Both the position numbers and the translations under genes were made by a program. This document shows, piece after piece, positions 22,733-35,647 of a DNA stretch of 64,000 nt. The notes under the pieces are model-generated. The model was not told the DNA's origin, searched no databases, and was given only the letters and a program-made list of their open reading frames with translations. The DNA is from Anseranas semipalmata. Taxonomy: Eukaryota; Chordata; Aves; Anseriformes; Anseranatidae. The stretch spans positions 63,230 through 127,229 of the forward strand of contig VXAA01004301.1 of assembly GCA_013399115.1 (NCBI GenBank). Reading direction: 5' to 3'. Positions within the stretch are counted from its first letter, which is position 1. Every line of letters begins with the position of its first letter.

Positions 22733-25403
22733 CTATTAGGCAAGAATGGTATAAAAACATTTGGGATAACCTTGTGAATCAGGGAAAAGTAAAAGGGTAA
22801 ATGGACAGGCATGTATTCTAGCTCTTTGCTTTATGATTTCAGCTGCATAGAACCCTGGTGTACAGACAACAGAATCGTAACGGTCAGGAAATAAGGTGCA
22901 GTATCTATTTTGATAAAACCAAATGCCCCAGAAGAGTGATTATACTATTAAGTAATAGTACTGTACCACAGCTGTGTTGTTATTAGTCTGCTTCAGATTG
23001 TGTCTGACTGAAAAAGATCTGGGCAAGCTGCAAAGGGGAGAAGAGTTGTCAGTGTGCCCCTCTTGTTAGTTTCTGAGCCTGAAGTTCTGCTCAAGGAAAA
23101 AAAAAGGGTGTGAGCTTATGTGGGTTTTATTTTTTATTTTTTGGAAGTTTTGTATTTAGGAATTCTTTCTGTGAAGTACTGAAAGATGAGGGTGAGCAAT
23201 GGACTTAAAATGAGTGAGACAAACAATTCATTTTTATAAAGAACAAATGTTTTATCCTCCAGAGGAACTACGTGAAGTGAAATTGCATGTCAAAAGTAGC
23301 AAAGCAATACAGTGGTCAGTAAACTGCAAACCTTTGCTGTTCATCAAACAAAGAAAAGCAATGAAATGTTCTTAGAATTTCCTCTTTACTGTGTGAAGAA
23401 TGAAAATAGCCCAAAATAATGTAGTGGGTGAACTGTATACACCGGGCAGTAAACTAAACTTCCTGTCTCTAACAAAAGGCTTCTCTTTATAAAGTGCCAG
23501 CACTTCCAACTGCAAAACATTGGTATCCAATTCTCCTTTAGCTCTTCAAGAATGCCTTCTGAGAAGTTTGTAGTTTAGTATTTAAATTTTTTATTTTTAT
23601 TTTATTTTATTTTTGTAAGAAACATAAGCTGCTGATAGACGAAGAGCATAAGCTATACTGTTGGGAGCCCCGGATTCCAAACCTTTTGGACAGAAATGAC
23701 TGTCCACCTTTGATCCATCTCACAGACCCCCTGAACAACTGCACAGAAACAAATTTATAATTTTTACTTTCATGTGTTTTTGTGGGCTGATTACAGGTCT
23801 ACTCAAGCACTAGTATTCCATAGTTTGACCTATATTGGCTTAGAGGTTCTTTTTCCCCTTCCTGCCCACATAAATAATTCATATTTTTGTCAATCGTGCA
23901 AACATGCATGCTTAGCTACTAAAGGATTCTAGTGTCTCCTAATGGGGAAAAAAAAAAAAGTCTGTCTCTTCCATCAGGTGCCTATCAGCTGACAAGGGTG
24001 TGTCCTTTACTTTGATGGTAGATTAACCTTTTTCCTGAAGAAAATCAGAATTTATCTCATTTAGGGATGTAGATTTGCATACTCATGGCTGTACATATAA
24101 TTTTCCCTCAAATTGCTATTCTGTTTTCCTGGAATAGGATGGGAGACAGATGTACACTGCTGAAGACTTAGGTTTGTCTGTTCAATTAATGGACATAATG
24201 TTAAGTCCCTGATCTCCCAGTGGCGGTTTTAGAGGTCCCAACACCTGTTTTGTGTAGGCAGCACCAAATTTACCAATTTTTGTCACCATAGCAGTGCTAG
24301 TTGTGTGGAATCCACAGGGCAACCTAGCTTTGCCTTCAGGCCAAGGTTGGAGACACACAAACTTCTTCACGCGTGGAGTTTTGGTTTACCATCTTCAAGA
24401 TGTGCATTGAGCTGGATTAAAACCTAAACTGGCAATGAGAGAGTTGTCAGGAGACGCTGGGGAGTGGCAGGGGGGCTCAATCAGTGGTGAGTGGCAGCAC
24501 CTGGAGCAGCTGACATTTTAAGTGGGCACACCTGCAGGGGACTTGGTTTTCCTCTCTCTGGTAAGCATCCTCAGAGCTGCTCTTCCCAGAGAAGGTTTGG
24601 GTTGAATTTTAGGACCAAGTTTGGTACAGAGAAGAGGCTTATTCTAGGTTAGTAATCTTGCAGTCTGATATTTTATTAAGAAACTGAATTGTTTTAAGAT
24701 GTATCTATGTGGGTTACTGTTTCCATGGACTGGTATGGGTGGAAAATTCCAGCAGTTTCTCTGACCCATGGAGGAAATCAAAAACATCTATGTCTTCTGT
24801 CTGGAGTTGCTGAGGATGAGTTATTTTATGTACGTGTGTGCATCCCCCCCACCCCCGTGGTGTAGTTTGCACTTGATACCTATAAATTGTAGGGTTGTGG
24901 GCCCTGTGTTGGCTGGAGGGCTTTGTTGCAAAAAGGCAGACTAGGGCAGGCCTGGAGCAGTGGTAATCATCAGGCTGAGAGCAGCTTGGTCTCTAACTGC
25001 AAGGAATTGGTCTTCTGTACCTTCTCCAAAACTCAGGTTGCTCACAGTACAGGCACTGGGCTTGGGCTGGCCTTCTGGAGCCAGGGTCTCCGTGGGTGTC
25101 TGGCTCCTTCATGGGATCCACGTTCTCCTGAGAGGGACCTGTGAGCGGATCTGTGAAGACTCTGAATACAGGCTGGTGAAATCAAAGGATCGCTGCAGCA
25201 TTGTGCTAGTGCAGTGTATGGGATGGCTGCAGGTATATAGCCTTGAGAAGGATGGCTTAAATGTTAACAGGCTTTTTGCTCTCATTAGAGGAGATACTGG
25301 GGTCTTGTCACAAAGGATATGACAGGTGGGAAGAGATCCTTAATTCCTATGTTCTATATGAGAGGAACTGTGTTCAGAAGAGCATGCTGCTCTGCTGTGT
25401 ATG

Positions 25404-25423
25404 TTTTTTTTTTTTTTTTTTTT
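25404..25423. repeat. Poly(T) tract, 20 bases
   Basis: Uninterrupted T run. It encodes a poly-phenylalanine stretch in a spurious frame at 25401-25595. Confidence 0.95.
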
Positions 25424-28400
25424 AGACTTGGCATTTTCACTTCTTTTTAGTCATTCTCCTCCCTTTGTGTCATTCGTCTGTAGCTGTCATGAGAAAGGGA
25501 GATTCTGGGCCTGTGAAGGACTTATAAAGGTGTTTAAAGAAGGGATTAGCACTGCTTTAAGGGAGGGACGGAAGAATGTGTTCTCCTCATACTAGGGATT
25601 AAGGATGAGGGTAGAGGCTCAGTGGGAGCTGCCACCCCTCCCAGAGGTAAGAACACACTAACATCTTACTTCCACGAGAGGCAGTGGGTCCCCCTGAGTT
25701 TGGAGCCGATGGGAAAGTTCTCCTGAACTGCTAATTCCCTCCTGCAAGCCTGGGGTCTGCTGTCCAAAAGGCTGATGCCTGCCCAGGCCCTCCTGCCCCA
25801 GGCTGCTGGCCCTGCCCTACGGGGGATGCAAGGCTTCACACATCTTGCAGGCCTGTCCCAGTCACTTCTCTAGGTGTGGTGCTTCTAATTCTTGCCTTGG
25901 CAATGCAAAGGCTCTAAATGAGGCTGCTACAGGCTTTTTGTTGGCTTGTGAGTTTGGGTGTTTTCTTTTGCACACTGCGCCCATCCTGCCAGTCGATGCG
26001 CTGGGTCCCTGGGTGCGCGTGAGGCAGGGGGCAGGCCTGGTGCTTGGGTGCCGGGGAGGCGAAGTCTCCTGCCGCTGGCTCCCCTGCAGCTGTTAAGTCC
26101 GGTGCTCTGGAGCTGTGAGGACGGCGTATGCAGCTGCATGCTAAAGAGGGAACACTTCCACTTCCCTATGCAACTGCATGTCTTCAGGCACTATTTAAGG
26201 GACCTGACTTTTTTTGACTTCCCATACACCCGTGTTACTAGGCTCTGGCATGAGTTACTCTTTACTGACACATGCGAGACCAGGTTCAGTTTACAAGCTC
26301 TAGGTTTAACAGCAAAATAAAGACTATCCAGCAGCATTCCTGCTCAGCTGAAGCCTTCACAGAGCTTCATGTGTTTGGCTCAGCAAACCTTGACATTAAT
26401 CTACTGTTGGAATATCTATGGGAAAGAACAGCCGAGTGACTGAAGAATATGAGAAGTCCTAGCTTGTCTGGCACAGAATAGCCTGCCACCATTAAGATGA
26501 AAACACACGAGAGGAGGTAGGAGGAGTCCACTCAGCTGTTTCAGTTTTCATCACCCAGTTCCGGGCTGGCTTCCTTTTGGTTATCAGGGAAAGCTAGGAA
26601 AAGTAAAACAGTGTTGCTACCCTCAGAAACTTGCCCTTTAAAAGAAGCTATGACAAGCAGTCAACCTGCGGGTCAGTTGTGAAAGAAGTTAGTGTGCATT
26701 AATGATAAAGAGATAGTGTTAATAGAGTTTTGAAGTGTTTCATATTTAGATGTGGCTCCAAGTTTGTTGTGCATAACAGGACGAATATAACTAAGGTGGG
26801 GCTGAGCACAGGAGCTGGATTCCAGCCGGTTTTAGGAAGCCAAAATAAACACTTAAACAAATACAACATTTCACATGGACTTCTGTGCTAATTATGTAGT
26901 TTCTGATGCTGGCTTTCAAAACGGTGGTGGTGGGGAAGATGGTGAAATATTTAGGAAACCCACTGCTGGGAATATTGTGGGGTTTATCCTGATCTTGCTC
27001 TTGCTGTGTAAATCATGTGTGACTCTCCTGAAGCTCAGGGTGAGGGTTGCCCAGTCTTTCTCCATGGTGTGTATTAGGACAGCCTTGAACTTTTTACAGC
27101 AGTGAAACACCAGCAGTGAGTGGGTGGGTGCTGGAGTGGGGGTCTGGCCGGAAGGCTCCTCGCTGCTAGTTGCTCTGCTGCATGACTCGAGCGAGTCTCC
27201 ACGCCCCTGTTTCCCTCTTGCACCTTTGTCCAGCGGCTGCCAGCTCTGTGCTATTTGTTTACCTTGTGGTACTGTCTGTGGGTATAGTATCTTCAAATTC
27301 ACTCTACACCTGTTTAACCCTCCCTGGTATTTAGCTTATCTCTTTCCAACCATACATGTTCCACTTTTGTATAAGGAGCTTTGTCTCTGTGTCCAGTCCT
27401 GGCATTCCTGCTTGCAAAGATTGTAAACTCTGGAGCAGATTGTCTACCTTCGTTTGCCGACCGCCTTGTTTTATCTTATCCCTTGTGATAAATATTATTG
27501 TTAATAATAAGAGATGATTGTTACCTCAAATAACACTTTTTTTTTTTCCCTAACTATGGTGTAATTTAATACTTTAGTTGATGACAGCACTTGAAGGTTT
27601 AGGATTTGCATCTTTTGAAGCTTTTATAATGTCTCATGCAGCAGGGCTCTGGTCTTCTTCAGAGTCTTAAGGTGCTGCTATTATACTACTAATAAAGTGG
27701 TTATAAAACAAAAGTATTTAAAACTATTTTTCTGTTCTTGGAATGTTGTCTTGAAAAAAAAAAAGCTTTGGATTTTTTTTTTTTGTCCGTAAAACCTCGC
27801 TGATGTGTGCTAAGGTCTGTAGAGACCCTTTAATTACAGTGCATCTGAATGGCTGTCACATTAGGAGTTAAAGATCTCTATTTCAAGGAAAGAAGCATTT
27901 TTGTTTTTAATATAAACAAGTATGCTTCAGCCTTTTTACCAAATTCAAACTGCATGGAAGGGTATTTCATAATAGACTAGGAAGGCAATATAAAATTAAG
28001 TAAAGATGGGTCTGGTGCCTAAAAATATTTGGCAGAATTCCCTGGAAAGCCACATTTGAACATTTTTAATATATATTACAAGGCAGACAAGAATAATTAT
28101 CTTCTCTTGAAGTTCCCCAAGTGAGAGAAGTGTATTGTAATGCCCTTTGAAAGAAAATAATATAAGCTGCCAAATGATTATGTTGTGGAATTCTTCCCCA
28201 CTCCCTGTCTTTCACCCATCCGATTGTACTTTAGAGGAAGAATATGGTACAAATGAAGCGGTTCTTCTTGCATTCCTTTTTAAAAGAAAAAGCTTAACAC
28301 CTTTAAGAAGATGTGCCTGTCAATGTACAGGGTAGTCCTTGCTAAAAAGAATTAAGGCAAGTATTTCTAAAGGACTAAAGCATAGCACCATCAAAGATGA

Positions 28401-30523
28401 GGCACCTCCTTCTTTGAATTTTACGTTGTGAATTCTTGGGAAAATTCAAGTGACACCATTCTGATTTTTTTCTTATCTTTTACATGCAGTTCCAAACCAG
28501 GGATGTAAAAATATCTTTGATTTGGCTGTTTAACTATGATTATAATGAATGGCATACTCCTAGCAGTGGGAGCTGAGACAAAACAGTATTAAGTGAACCT
28601 CTAGCAACAATTTATATTTTAAAGGGCCCTTGGTAAATACCTGACTCAATTTAAAATTAATTGTCTCGGTGAAAGTCCATATGGAGATGGATAAAGGGAA
28701 GACTACATCATTAGATGAGAGAGAATTTCCTTAAAATGTGGAGATCCTTATAGAGTGCATAGAAAAACTTCCTTAGTGCCAGGTATCATGGCTTTGTTTT
28801 CTTTTTAGTCTTGTGGTGCCTGTTAATAGAAGCTGCAAGGAAGGACAGTTGTGCCAGCATCTTCCTGTGGAGCTTATATTGTCCTTCATATTCTGATGGT
28901 GAGGAATGTAAAGGTAGCCAGAATATATGAACCAAGACATGATTCTTGGAAGCGGTTAGATGCAAACTTCACCGTCAACTTCAATGTGTGCAGGTTCAAA
29001 TGCATGGTGAATAAGGAAAGCTCGTGTCCTGATATTGAATCCCTAGAGGGAAAGAGGCATAGGCTTGTGGAATCAGCATGGGGATAGGGGGGTTGAGGGA
29101 GAGGCCAAATTCACTGCTGTTGTAGGCAGGAATTGGCATCACTTGGTTAAGAATTTCCTTCTGATTTACACAGCCAAGAGAGGGGTCCTTGCAGGGTCTT
29201 GAGAGAGCCGCAGATATGTGATCCTGTGAGTGAAGAAAGCACGCTAGGAATATATGGAGGGACAATGGGAGAGATTTTGGCAGCAAGACTTAAAGTAAAA
29301 AATAGGGTGGGAGGCAAAGCTGTAATGAGAATGCTGAGGCTGAGCAATCCTACCCTGGGACTCTGAGTGAGGGGCTGCAAGCTGCTTTCTTAATTATTTT
29401 TTTTTTCAGACCAGAGGATGTGAAATCGGACTCCCTTATTTCAAGGGGGAGGTGGGAAAGCTGAAGGAGAATAGTGTTCAGTTAATGTAGTGGACTCTTT
29501 TATATGAAATATATGTGCATGTGGTTTGTGTATATCTATTTGAATGAAGATTGTTGAATTAATCAGGTGATCAGGACAGATTGTTCAGATCTCAGGAAAT
29601 GTTGATACGCAGTCTTCTAAATAAATGTCTTCATGCCTGGCCTGTTGCACAGAGATAGGGTACTTGGAAACATCTGCAGTGTTAACTTTTAGAAGTGTTC
29701 TAATTTAAGCTGGATGGGACCAGTAAAGCTGTGGTTTCATTTTATGGGTAACAAATTGATCCTTGGAATACTTCTCTGCTGCATTCAAACATGGTGCTGT
29801 GCCTGTAACTTCATCTCCCTCTGGCACTGACAACAATGTTGATGAAGCAGCATGGAGCTCAGCACAACCCAGTCACCATATATTTGTCCTCCTTCCTGGG
29901 AAGGTTTTGCAGTTGACACCAAGCTCAGTTTTGCAGCTGCAGTTCAGCATGTGCCACAGCTGTATTCTATGCAGATACAGCCATATCATCTATTAATGTT
30001 TTATCTGGGATGTTGGCTAAGGCTTCTCATTCTTGGTTATATAAGAGGTCTAACTGTCCTTACGCAAATTACTGTGATCTGTTGTATGGCATAAGACGTA
30101 TTGCAACTGCATGCTGCTAATTGTTATTACAGACTCATCTCCACAAACCTTTAGTGAATTGGTTCCTGTAGGCTGCTGGTGCTGGGGGGGTGAGGGATAA
30201 TGCACTGCGGTTGAGAGAAGGCTCAGTGGTGATGACAACTTTTTTCTTTTTTCTTCTGTTCTGGTAGTGCAATGTATTGCAATAGGTCTATGGATGTGTT
30301 GTGGTTCGTAAGTGTAATGCATACTTCAGAGAGGCCAAAATGCAGTGCGGAGAGTCTAGTTGTTCGGGTGGTTGAGCCCAGCAGAGAATCAGAGGAGGAG
30401 GTGGTACTTTCACCTTCTTTTCTTTGGAAAGTAAAGCAGTTGCGTGCTTTCCACCTATGCTGAGTCAACCATGTATATCTCATCCAGCTTCCTCTGCTCC
30501 CAGCTTTTCTTGGCTTAAGGGAG

Positions 30524-30965
30524 TGTGGTGGTTTGGCAACTGATGGGCAGCTGAGCATCACCATGTGGCTCTCACTCCCCTTCCTCAGAAGAACGGGGGA
30601 GAAAATACAATGATGGGAGGAAAAAAATACCCAAAAGCTCATGGGTTGAGATAAGGAGCAGTTTAATGAAAGGAAAAAAGCAAAAGCCACACAGAGGCAG
30701 AAGGAGAAAAATGATTCTCTACTTCCCATCAGCATGCGATGTTCAGGCACCCCTTGGAAGCAGGTTATCAGTACCGCGTAGTGGTTGCTCAGAAAGACAA
30801 ACGCTTTCACCCCTTCCTCCGTCCCCCAGCTCTTGTTGCTGAGCACAGCATCATATGGTGTGGCATATCCCTTCGGTCAGCTCTCCTGGTGATGTCTCCT
30901 GCCCACCCCTGGTCTACCAGCCGTTTGTGGGGCAGGGGAGCTGGTGCACGGTGTGGCGGTGCTTA
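30524..30965 (-). mobile_element. Solo LTR of an avian endogenous retrovirus, diverged and truncated
   Basis: On the plus strand the element begins TGTGGTGGTTTGGCAACTGA, as the 3' edge (..CCACCACA) of a minus-strand LTR. Family-typical pieces follow: CTCATGGGTTGAGATAAGGA, CAGTTTAAT, ACTTCCCATCAGCATGCGAT, GAAAGACAAACGCTTTCACC, TTGCTGAGCACAGCATCATA and GGCATATCCCTTCGGTCAGC. On the minus strand, ATTAAA at 30662-30667 sits where this LTR family has its polyadenylation signal. The TATA-containing part and the 5' end are degraded: I find no TGT...ACA pair and no clear target-site duplication. I see no gag, pol or env next to it, so it is a solo or truncated LTR. I recognise the family from bird genomes, possibly ERVL-type, but cannot confirm the name. 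The 207-codon minus frame at 30223-30846 runs through it and is not a gene. Confidence 0.75.
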
Positions 30966-31075
30966 GCTGCTCATCGGTCCTTCACCACCGCGGGAAGGGG
31001 TTCTGCCGCCCGCTGAGAAGGTGGGAGCTCCACTGCCTTAGCGGTGCCGCTACGTCAGCTATCGTACGTTTTTCA
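30930..31075. other. CpG-dense patch at the LTR boundary
   Basis: About a dozen CpG dinucleotides fall in roughly 140 bases, including ACCGCGGGAAG, GCCGCCCGCTG and GTGCCGCTACGTC. It abuts the degraded 5' side of the LTR. It may be a leftover LTR portion, a separate GC-rich remnant, or a small CpG island. It is far too short for a typical gene-promoter island. Confidence 0.5.
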
Positions 31076-32156
31076 AGTCCATTTTTTTAATGTGACAGAT
31101 CAGAGCTTGAAAAACAGGACGTCTTGGAACATGAACTAGATGAAAACAAGCTACAATGAAAGTGAAAAAAACATATCATTTTACTGCCGATTGAAAATTA
31201 GGACCAGATGAAGCCTCTGAGGCCCTGGGCATTTAATTTACTGGAGCCGGTCACTCCTCTGTGAAACCAGCCTCAGTCTGTGTTCTCTGCACATACGTGG
31301 TATCTTCGTTTGTTTGTATTTGACCTAATTTGTTGAGGAAAATAATGAGATGGATTGTTTTGGTTTTCTTGTTTGCGTAAACTTTACATACAAGTGATTT
31401 ACTTTGCAAGCCACTATGATAGGGTGACTGTAGTTTACATGGCCAAGAAATCCTGTAGAACAAAGCTATCTAATGAAGTGCTGTTCTGAATGTGGAGACG
31501 TAGAGTTTTAAATAAACAGGTTGATGCAGCTTGGCAAAGGTTTTTTGTTGTTTTCTCCCTCCATTTGCATGCATATGAGTTCTGTCGGCCGTAGCCAGAA
31601 AGAAAAGTTGCTTTGCAATCTAACCTACTTGTTCTGTTCCTGTGAAGTAAACACACCTTTTCCTAGGGACTCCTTGCCTAAGACTTTCATTGTGTGGTAC
31701 TCTTCGACTCGGCACCTTTTTAGTTTGTGGTCATGTGTATATATACATATCTCTGTCTATTTGGTTGTCAGTCTAAAAGACAGTAGGATTAAAATGGACT
31801 TTATGCAGCTGAGACAATTGCCTTTGAAAATACAATTTTCTATGATTTTTCGGGCTGACAAATCAGTCTTCCAGATATCAAATTTAACTACATTTTTTTA
31901 CTGTTTGTTTTCAGATCTGCTTCTACCTGGACAATTTGGCTTACAGTCTGAATACCTTTAACTTCAGAGATTTTAATTGTGGTCACAAATCAGGTAACAA
32001 GAGAACCTCCCTCTGTATTTGCATTTGTTTGTACTATTTTATATGGAACATGTACTGAGGCAGATGTTTGGTGGCCTTTTAGGAGAGTTAGGGTCTCAAG
32101 TAATTTTACAAACATACCTCCAACAGCCTTCATGAGGAGTTTATGCACTTACAGGC

Positions 32157-32185
32157 AAAAAAAAAAAAAAAGGGGGGGGTGGGGG
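32157..32185. repeat. Purine tract A15-G8-T-G5
   Basis: Fifteen A residues are followed directly by eight G, one T and five G. This is a strongly strand-asymmetric purine tract, prone to length errors in assembly. Confidence 0.9.
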
Positions 32186-34339
32186 ACCACCACACATGTA
32201 ACCAGTAATGAAATGGAAGCCCACTGAGCTACACAGGAAATGGGATTTCCATTCTATGAGAAATACGGACTCTTAAATAATGATTCCCCTTTCAAATCAG
32301 TACTTTTTTCTTAAACAATTGCCAAACAAGTTTCCATAAAAATTTTGGTTCAGAAGTGTGGACACTTTTTATTTGGATAACGCCATTTTGCTTTTAGTGC
32401 AACTTAAAAAGTAAAGCCACAGTTTGCCTTGATTTATTGGATAAATATCTAGAAATAGGAAGTCAAGAGGATAGTACTGAAATAAGACTGTCAAACTGAC
32501 TCCTCCCACCCCAAAAGAGTAAAATGTTTGTTTCTGAAGAGAAATTTCACTGGGATTTGATGTGTGCTAAAAGCAAAGTCTTAGCCTGGTATATAGCCAC
32601 ACTCTGGCCAACTTGGTTGTAATGCCAAGCAGCACAGAGTCCTGTGTCCCTTAAACCCTTATACCTGGTATGATATATTGGTATCTGCACTGGGCTAAAT
32701 CTGGCTAGAAGTATATATATGTGTGTGTGGCATACTGGATACATGGTTACGTACTCTATATGGAGCTTGCCAAACATGCAGGCACGTCGGTGTTTTTGTG
32801 CTGAACCCATCGGTATCGAGGGAAACCACGGCTGTCCTCTGGAGTGACTGGAGAAGGAAGGGGGTGATGGACAACTAGAAAGCATCCAGACTGGAAGGGT
32901 GGTTTCAGTCTTGCTGCAATGATTGCGTTCCCAACTGTTCCTGCCGATACAGAGAGTGTGAACAAATTGCACTCGTAGGAGAAAATCAAGCCCAGAGCGC
33001 TTGTGTGTGCGTAACACTTCTTTAATAGAAAAGCTTGAGAACTGTTTTCTTTTGAATATGTTCTGGGTAAGTTTAATGTGGTCCTTTGTAAAGAAAACAA
33101 AAGTCTGGAAACCCAAATCTCCAGGAGACTTTGCTCTATTAGATAATATGAAAATCTATAATGATCACACACATAGATCTGAGGGATCTCAGGCACGCAG
33201 CTGTAGTTTCAGAGCACTGGCTGTATTTGCCATCTGTCTGTAAGCAAGCAAATCTTGGCTGGGTGTTCTGCTTCGTATAGCTGAGTGTTATTCGTTTTGC
33301 TCCTTGTTGCCTCTAGACTGGGCTTTCCGAGAAGATTAATGGAACCTGAGAGAAATAACCCATTCCCCTTAAGAAAGTGATATAACATCAGGCTGGTTAT
33401 TAATTCAGATCAAGTTGGTGGTGTTTTACCGTTTGCAGTTTCTTAAACAGGTTGAAACTCCCATTCAGCCTAAAAATGCAGAGGTACTCTTCTGTTCAGT
33501 AGCATCGGAATTTCTTGTCTGTTTGAGCCTATGCAACCTATGCAAACTTTTCACTGGTGAAAAGGCAGAAAAAAAACGGTATTGATATTCTGCTGGCTAA
33601 TGTGACACTCCTAGAATCCCATTAAACTGTCAGAAAAATAAGTGACTAATCACTGAGAATCTCTCCTCTGTCTCCTATTTGCCAGTGGGGTAAAGGAATG
33701 TATATTGTTTTGGGCAATGGAAGAAGCCTTTGGTTTCCATTATAGCCTGTAAACATCTTGGGCTGAAAGCCTCAAGAGTGATATCGTGTCGTACCACATG
33801 TATGTACTTACTCTACCCAGCAAGTTTTGAAATAGAGATTTTTATGATGATTGTGTTTATAGTATTCAATGAAAACAGGGATGAGTAGGCAACGGGATGC
33901 CAGCCACTCCCTTCTCCTAGGCTGAAGTGTGTTGATGGAGTTTGATGCCGAGATGTTTTTTTTTAAGCACTGTGCTTAGCTTCTTAATTACCATAACATC
34001 AGTGGAGAGGAAGAATTTTTCAAAACCTTCTTTTTTGTTGACATCAGTGGGTTTTAGTCAGGCCTTGAATATTAATATGGGACTAATAACTATTAAGAAA
34101 GGGCTAGTGCTGACAAACTTCTAGCTGAAAAATAAGGTCATTAAGGTATACATTATATACATATGTCAGACTATAGCTGACAATACCTCTTTGGTTTTAC
34201 TGGCCTAAGTGTATCAAATGCTTCCTATAAAAAAAAAATCTAAAAGGAAATCCATCCATCCTTGTAAGAAACAAGGAACTCTCAGTCAGCTGGGCTATCA
34301 ATGGCACTACAAGTCTCTACCTAAAACTCAGTGGAGTGG

Positions 34340-34362
34340 TTTTTTTTTTTTTTTTTTTTTTT
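34340..34362. repeat. Poly(T) tract, 23 bases
   Basis: The longest uninterrupted homopolymer in the window apart from the gapped T tract near 54980. Confidence 0.95.
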
Positions 34363-34929
34363 GGTTCAGCATGCTGGGCAGTGATAGAAGTCTCCAGTTA
34401 GCTGGGAGACAATCAAGCCAACTCCTTTCCTGTGGGTTTTGCAATCCCATAACAGTAATTCCTGAAAGCCATAATTGCTGGGGATTCATTGTGCAGACCC
34501 ACAAGGTGTCTTCCCTGTATGGGGAACCCACACAACCGACACACAGGTCGGTTTATGCCAACAGTGAGCAATTCCAAAGCAGAACCCTACTTGTGCTGCT
34601 TTCTGTGCCAGCCTGCGCAAGGCTGGGGACATCCTATGCTTGGGCTCCCTTTCCCCCAGCCACGGGAGAACTTGTCTGTCATTTGGAGAGAACTTAAGCA
34701 ATAGAGGATGATCAGTACTTAAGCGATTCTTCCCCTTCCCATCCTGCCTGTACTTGTGGTTGATTTTAGCCTGCTTAAGAGCAATGCTTAGGCAGTAAAC
34801 TGAACCTCCAGCTACATAAGCTTTTATGGGCTTAAAAAGCTTTCAGAATTGCATTATCAACTTTCTGCCTGAGTAGTGGGAGGGTTCGAACTCGAGCGTG
34901 GTGACTGTCCACAGCTCAGTGTGAAACGA

Positions 34930-35085
34930 AGACAGATGTGGTCACAGTCCTTGCCTCAAGGCATTCATACTTTGAAACTAGTAAAGGAGAAGGGTTGGGG
35001 TAACTTGCACAAACATAACATGGTGAGTCAGCCCGGTTAGACAGAGCTTGCATTTTCTGCCTCTTGGCTCCAGTATCTTCATGTC
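34930..35085 (-). mobile_element. MIR-like CORE-SINE, minus orientation
   Basis: CACAGTCCTTGCCTCAAGGC, then CATACTTTGAAACTAGTAAA, then GTAACTTGCACAAACATAAC, then GTGAGTCAGCCCGG, then TTCTGCCTCTTGGCTCCAGT, are collinear with the reverse complement of MIR-type elements in amniotes. The matching parts there are AGTCCCTGCCCCAAGGAGC, TGACTTGCCCAAGGTCACAC and CTGCCTCCTGGCTCCC. Divergence is substantial. Confidence 0.55.
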
Positions 35086-35647
35086 TGCTTATGTTGTTCT
35101 CCTGTCTCTAAAATCAGCAGAACTAATTTTTAAACGGGCCTTTTAAAGCACTTAGGCTACCTCCTCTTCTCCCACTTCAGCAGTCAGTATTGGTCAGGTC
35201 ATGAGTAGTGCTCATCTGCTATGCTTCCCTGTGACTTTCACCATCTGTACCGAGGACTCGGTTACCACCTCTGTCTCTATCCTTGAACAAAGCCATTAGC
35301 AATTGTTAGTAGCTGTGTCCCAAATGTTACCCTGTAATTAGCATGCAGTCCAAGGGTCAAAAAATTGTTCAGCTGCTCCTCTCTGCACAAATATGTCTTT
35401 ATTCTTGCTTCCCACTGCTTCAGCATCTAGGGAGCAGGAATAAAGTGCTGTTCCTTTCTCTGCTGGACAGGTACAAGACCTGCAAACAGTTTTAGCTTTC
35501 TGCACTTGTGAATATGTAGGCTCCTCTTGGTAACTACCATGCACAACAGCAGTGACCAATATAAACTCTCAAGCAGCTCTGAGAGTGGAGACCTTGTATG
35601 CTGCGAGGAGGGAAAGGGGGTGGAGTGAAAAATGTGGATTAATTTTC

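Larger units (their letters stand above)
22217..30523. other. Long non-coding stretch with poly(T) tracts
   Basis: No gene is recognised in about 8.3 kb. The stretch contains poly(T) at 22714-22732, 25404-25423 and 27773-27784, poly(A) at 23948-23959, an (ATTTT)n-like tract near 23593-23614 and a C-run at 24844-24850. A GC-richer patch lies near 25985-26130. Open frames of up to 128 codons lack domains. A weak resemblance to a hAT element end lies near 23669 and is not called. Confidence 0.55.
31076..34929. other. Non-coding stretch
   Basis: No gene is recognised. Open frames at 31521-31961 plus (146 codons), 32547-33116 minus (189 codons) and 34209-34697 plus (162 codons) have no domains. 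The last includes a poly(T)-encoded phenylalanine run. TA/TG alternations occur at about 31736-31755 and 32711-32728. An isolated tRNA B-box-like GGTTCGAACTC at 34883-34893 has no matching A box or cloverleaf. Confidence 0.55.

Noticed and set aside
23669..23750. ATTCCAAACCTTTTGGACAG and CAGACCCCCTGAAC resembling a hAT transposon end
   Set aside because: There is no matching terminal inverted repeat or 8-bp target duplication, and the similarity is too short.
30223..30846. Longest open frame, 207 codons, minus strand
   Set aside because: It runs through the LTR and flanking DNA, has no recognisable domain, and its length fits chance plus repeat composition.
32547..33116. 189-codon frame, minus strand
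   Set aside because: No domain, signal or codon bias is recognised, overlapping frames exist on both strands, and no splice or promoter context is visible.
34209..34697. 162-codon frame, plus strand
   Set aside because: It includes a phenylalanine run encoded by the T23 tract and low-complexity flanks, with no domain.
34883..34893. tRNA B-box-like GGTTCGAACTC
   Set aside because: No A box, acceptor stem or cloverleaf can be built around it, and it lies outside the neighbouring SINE.
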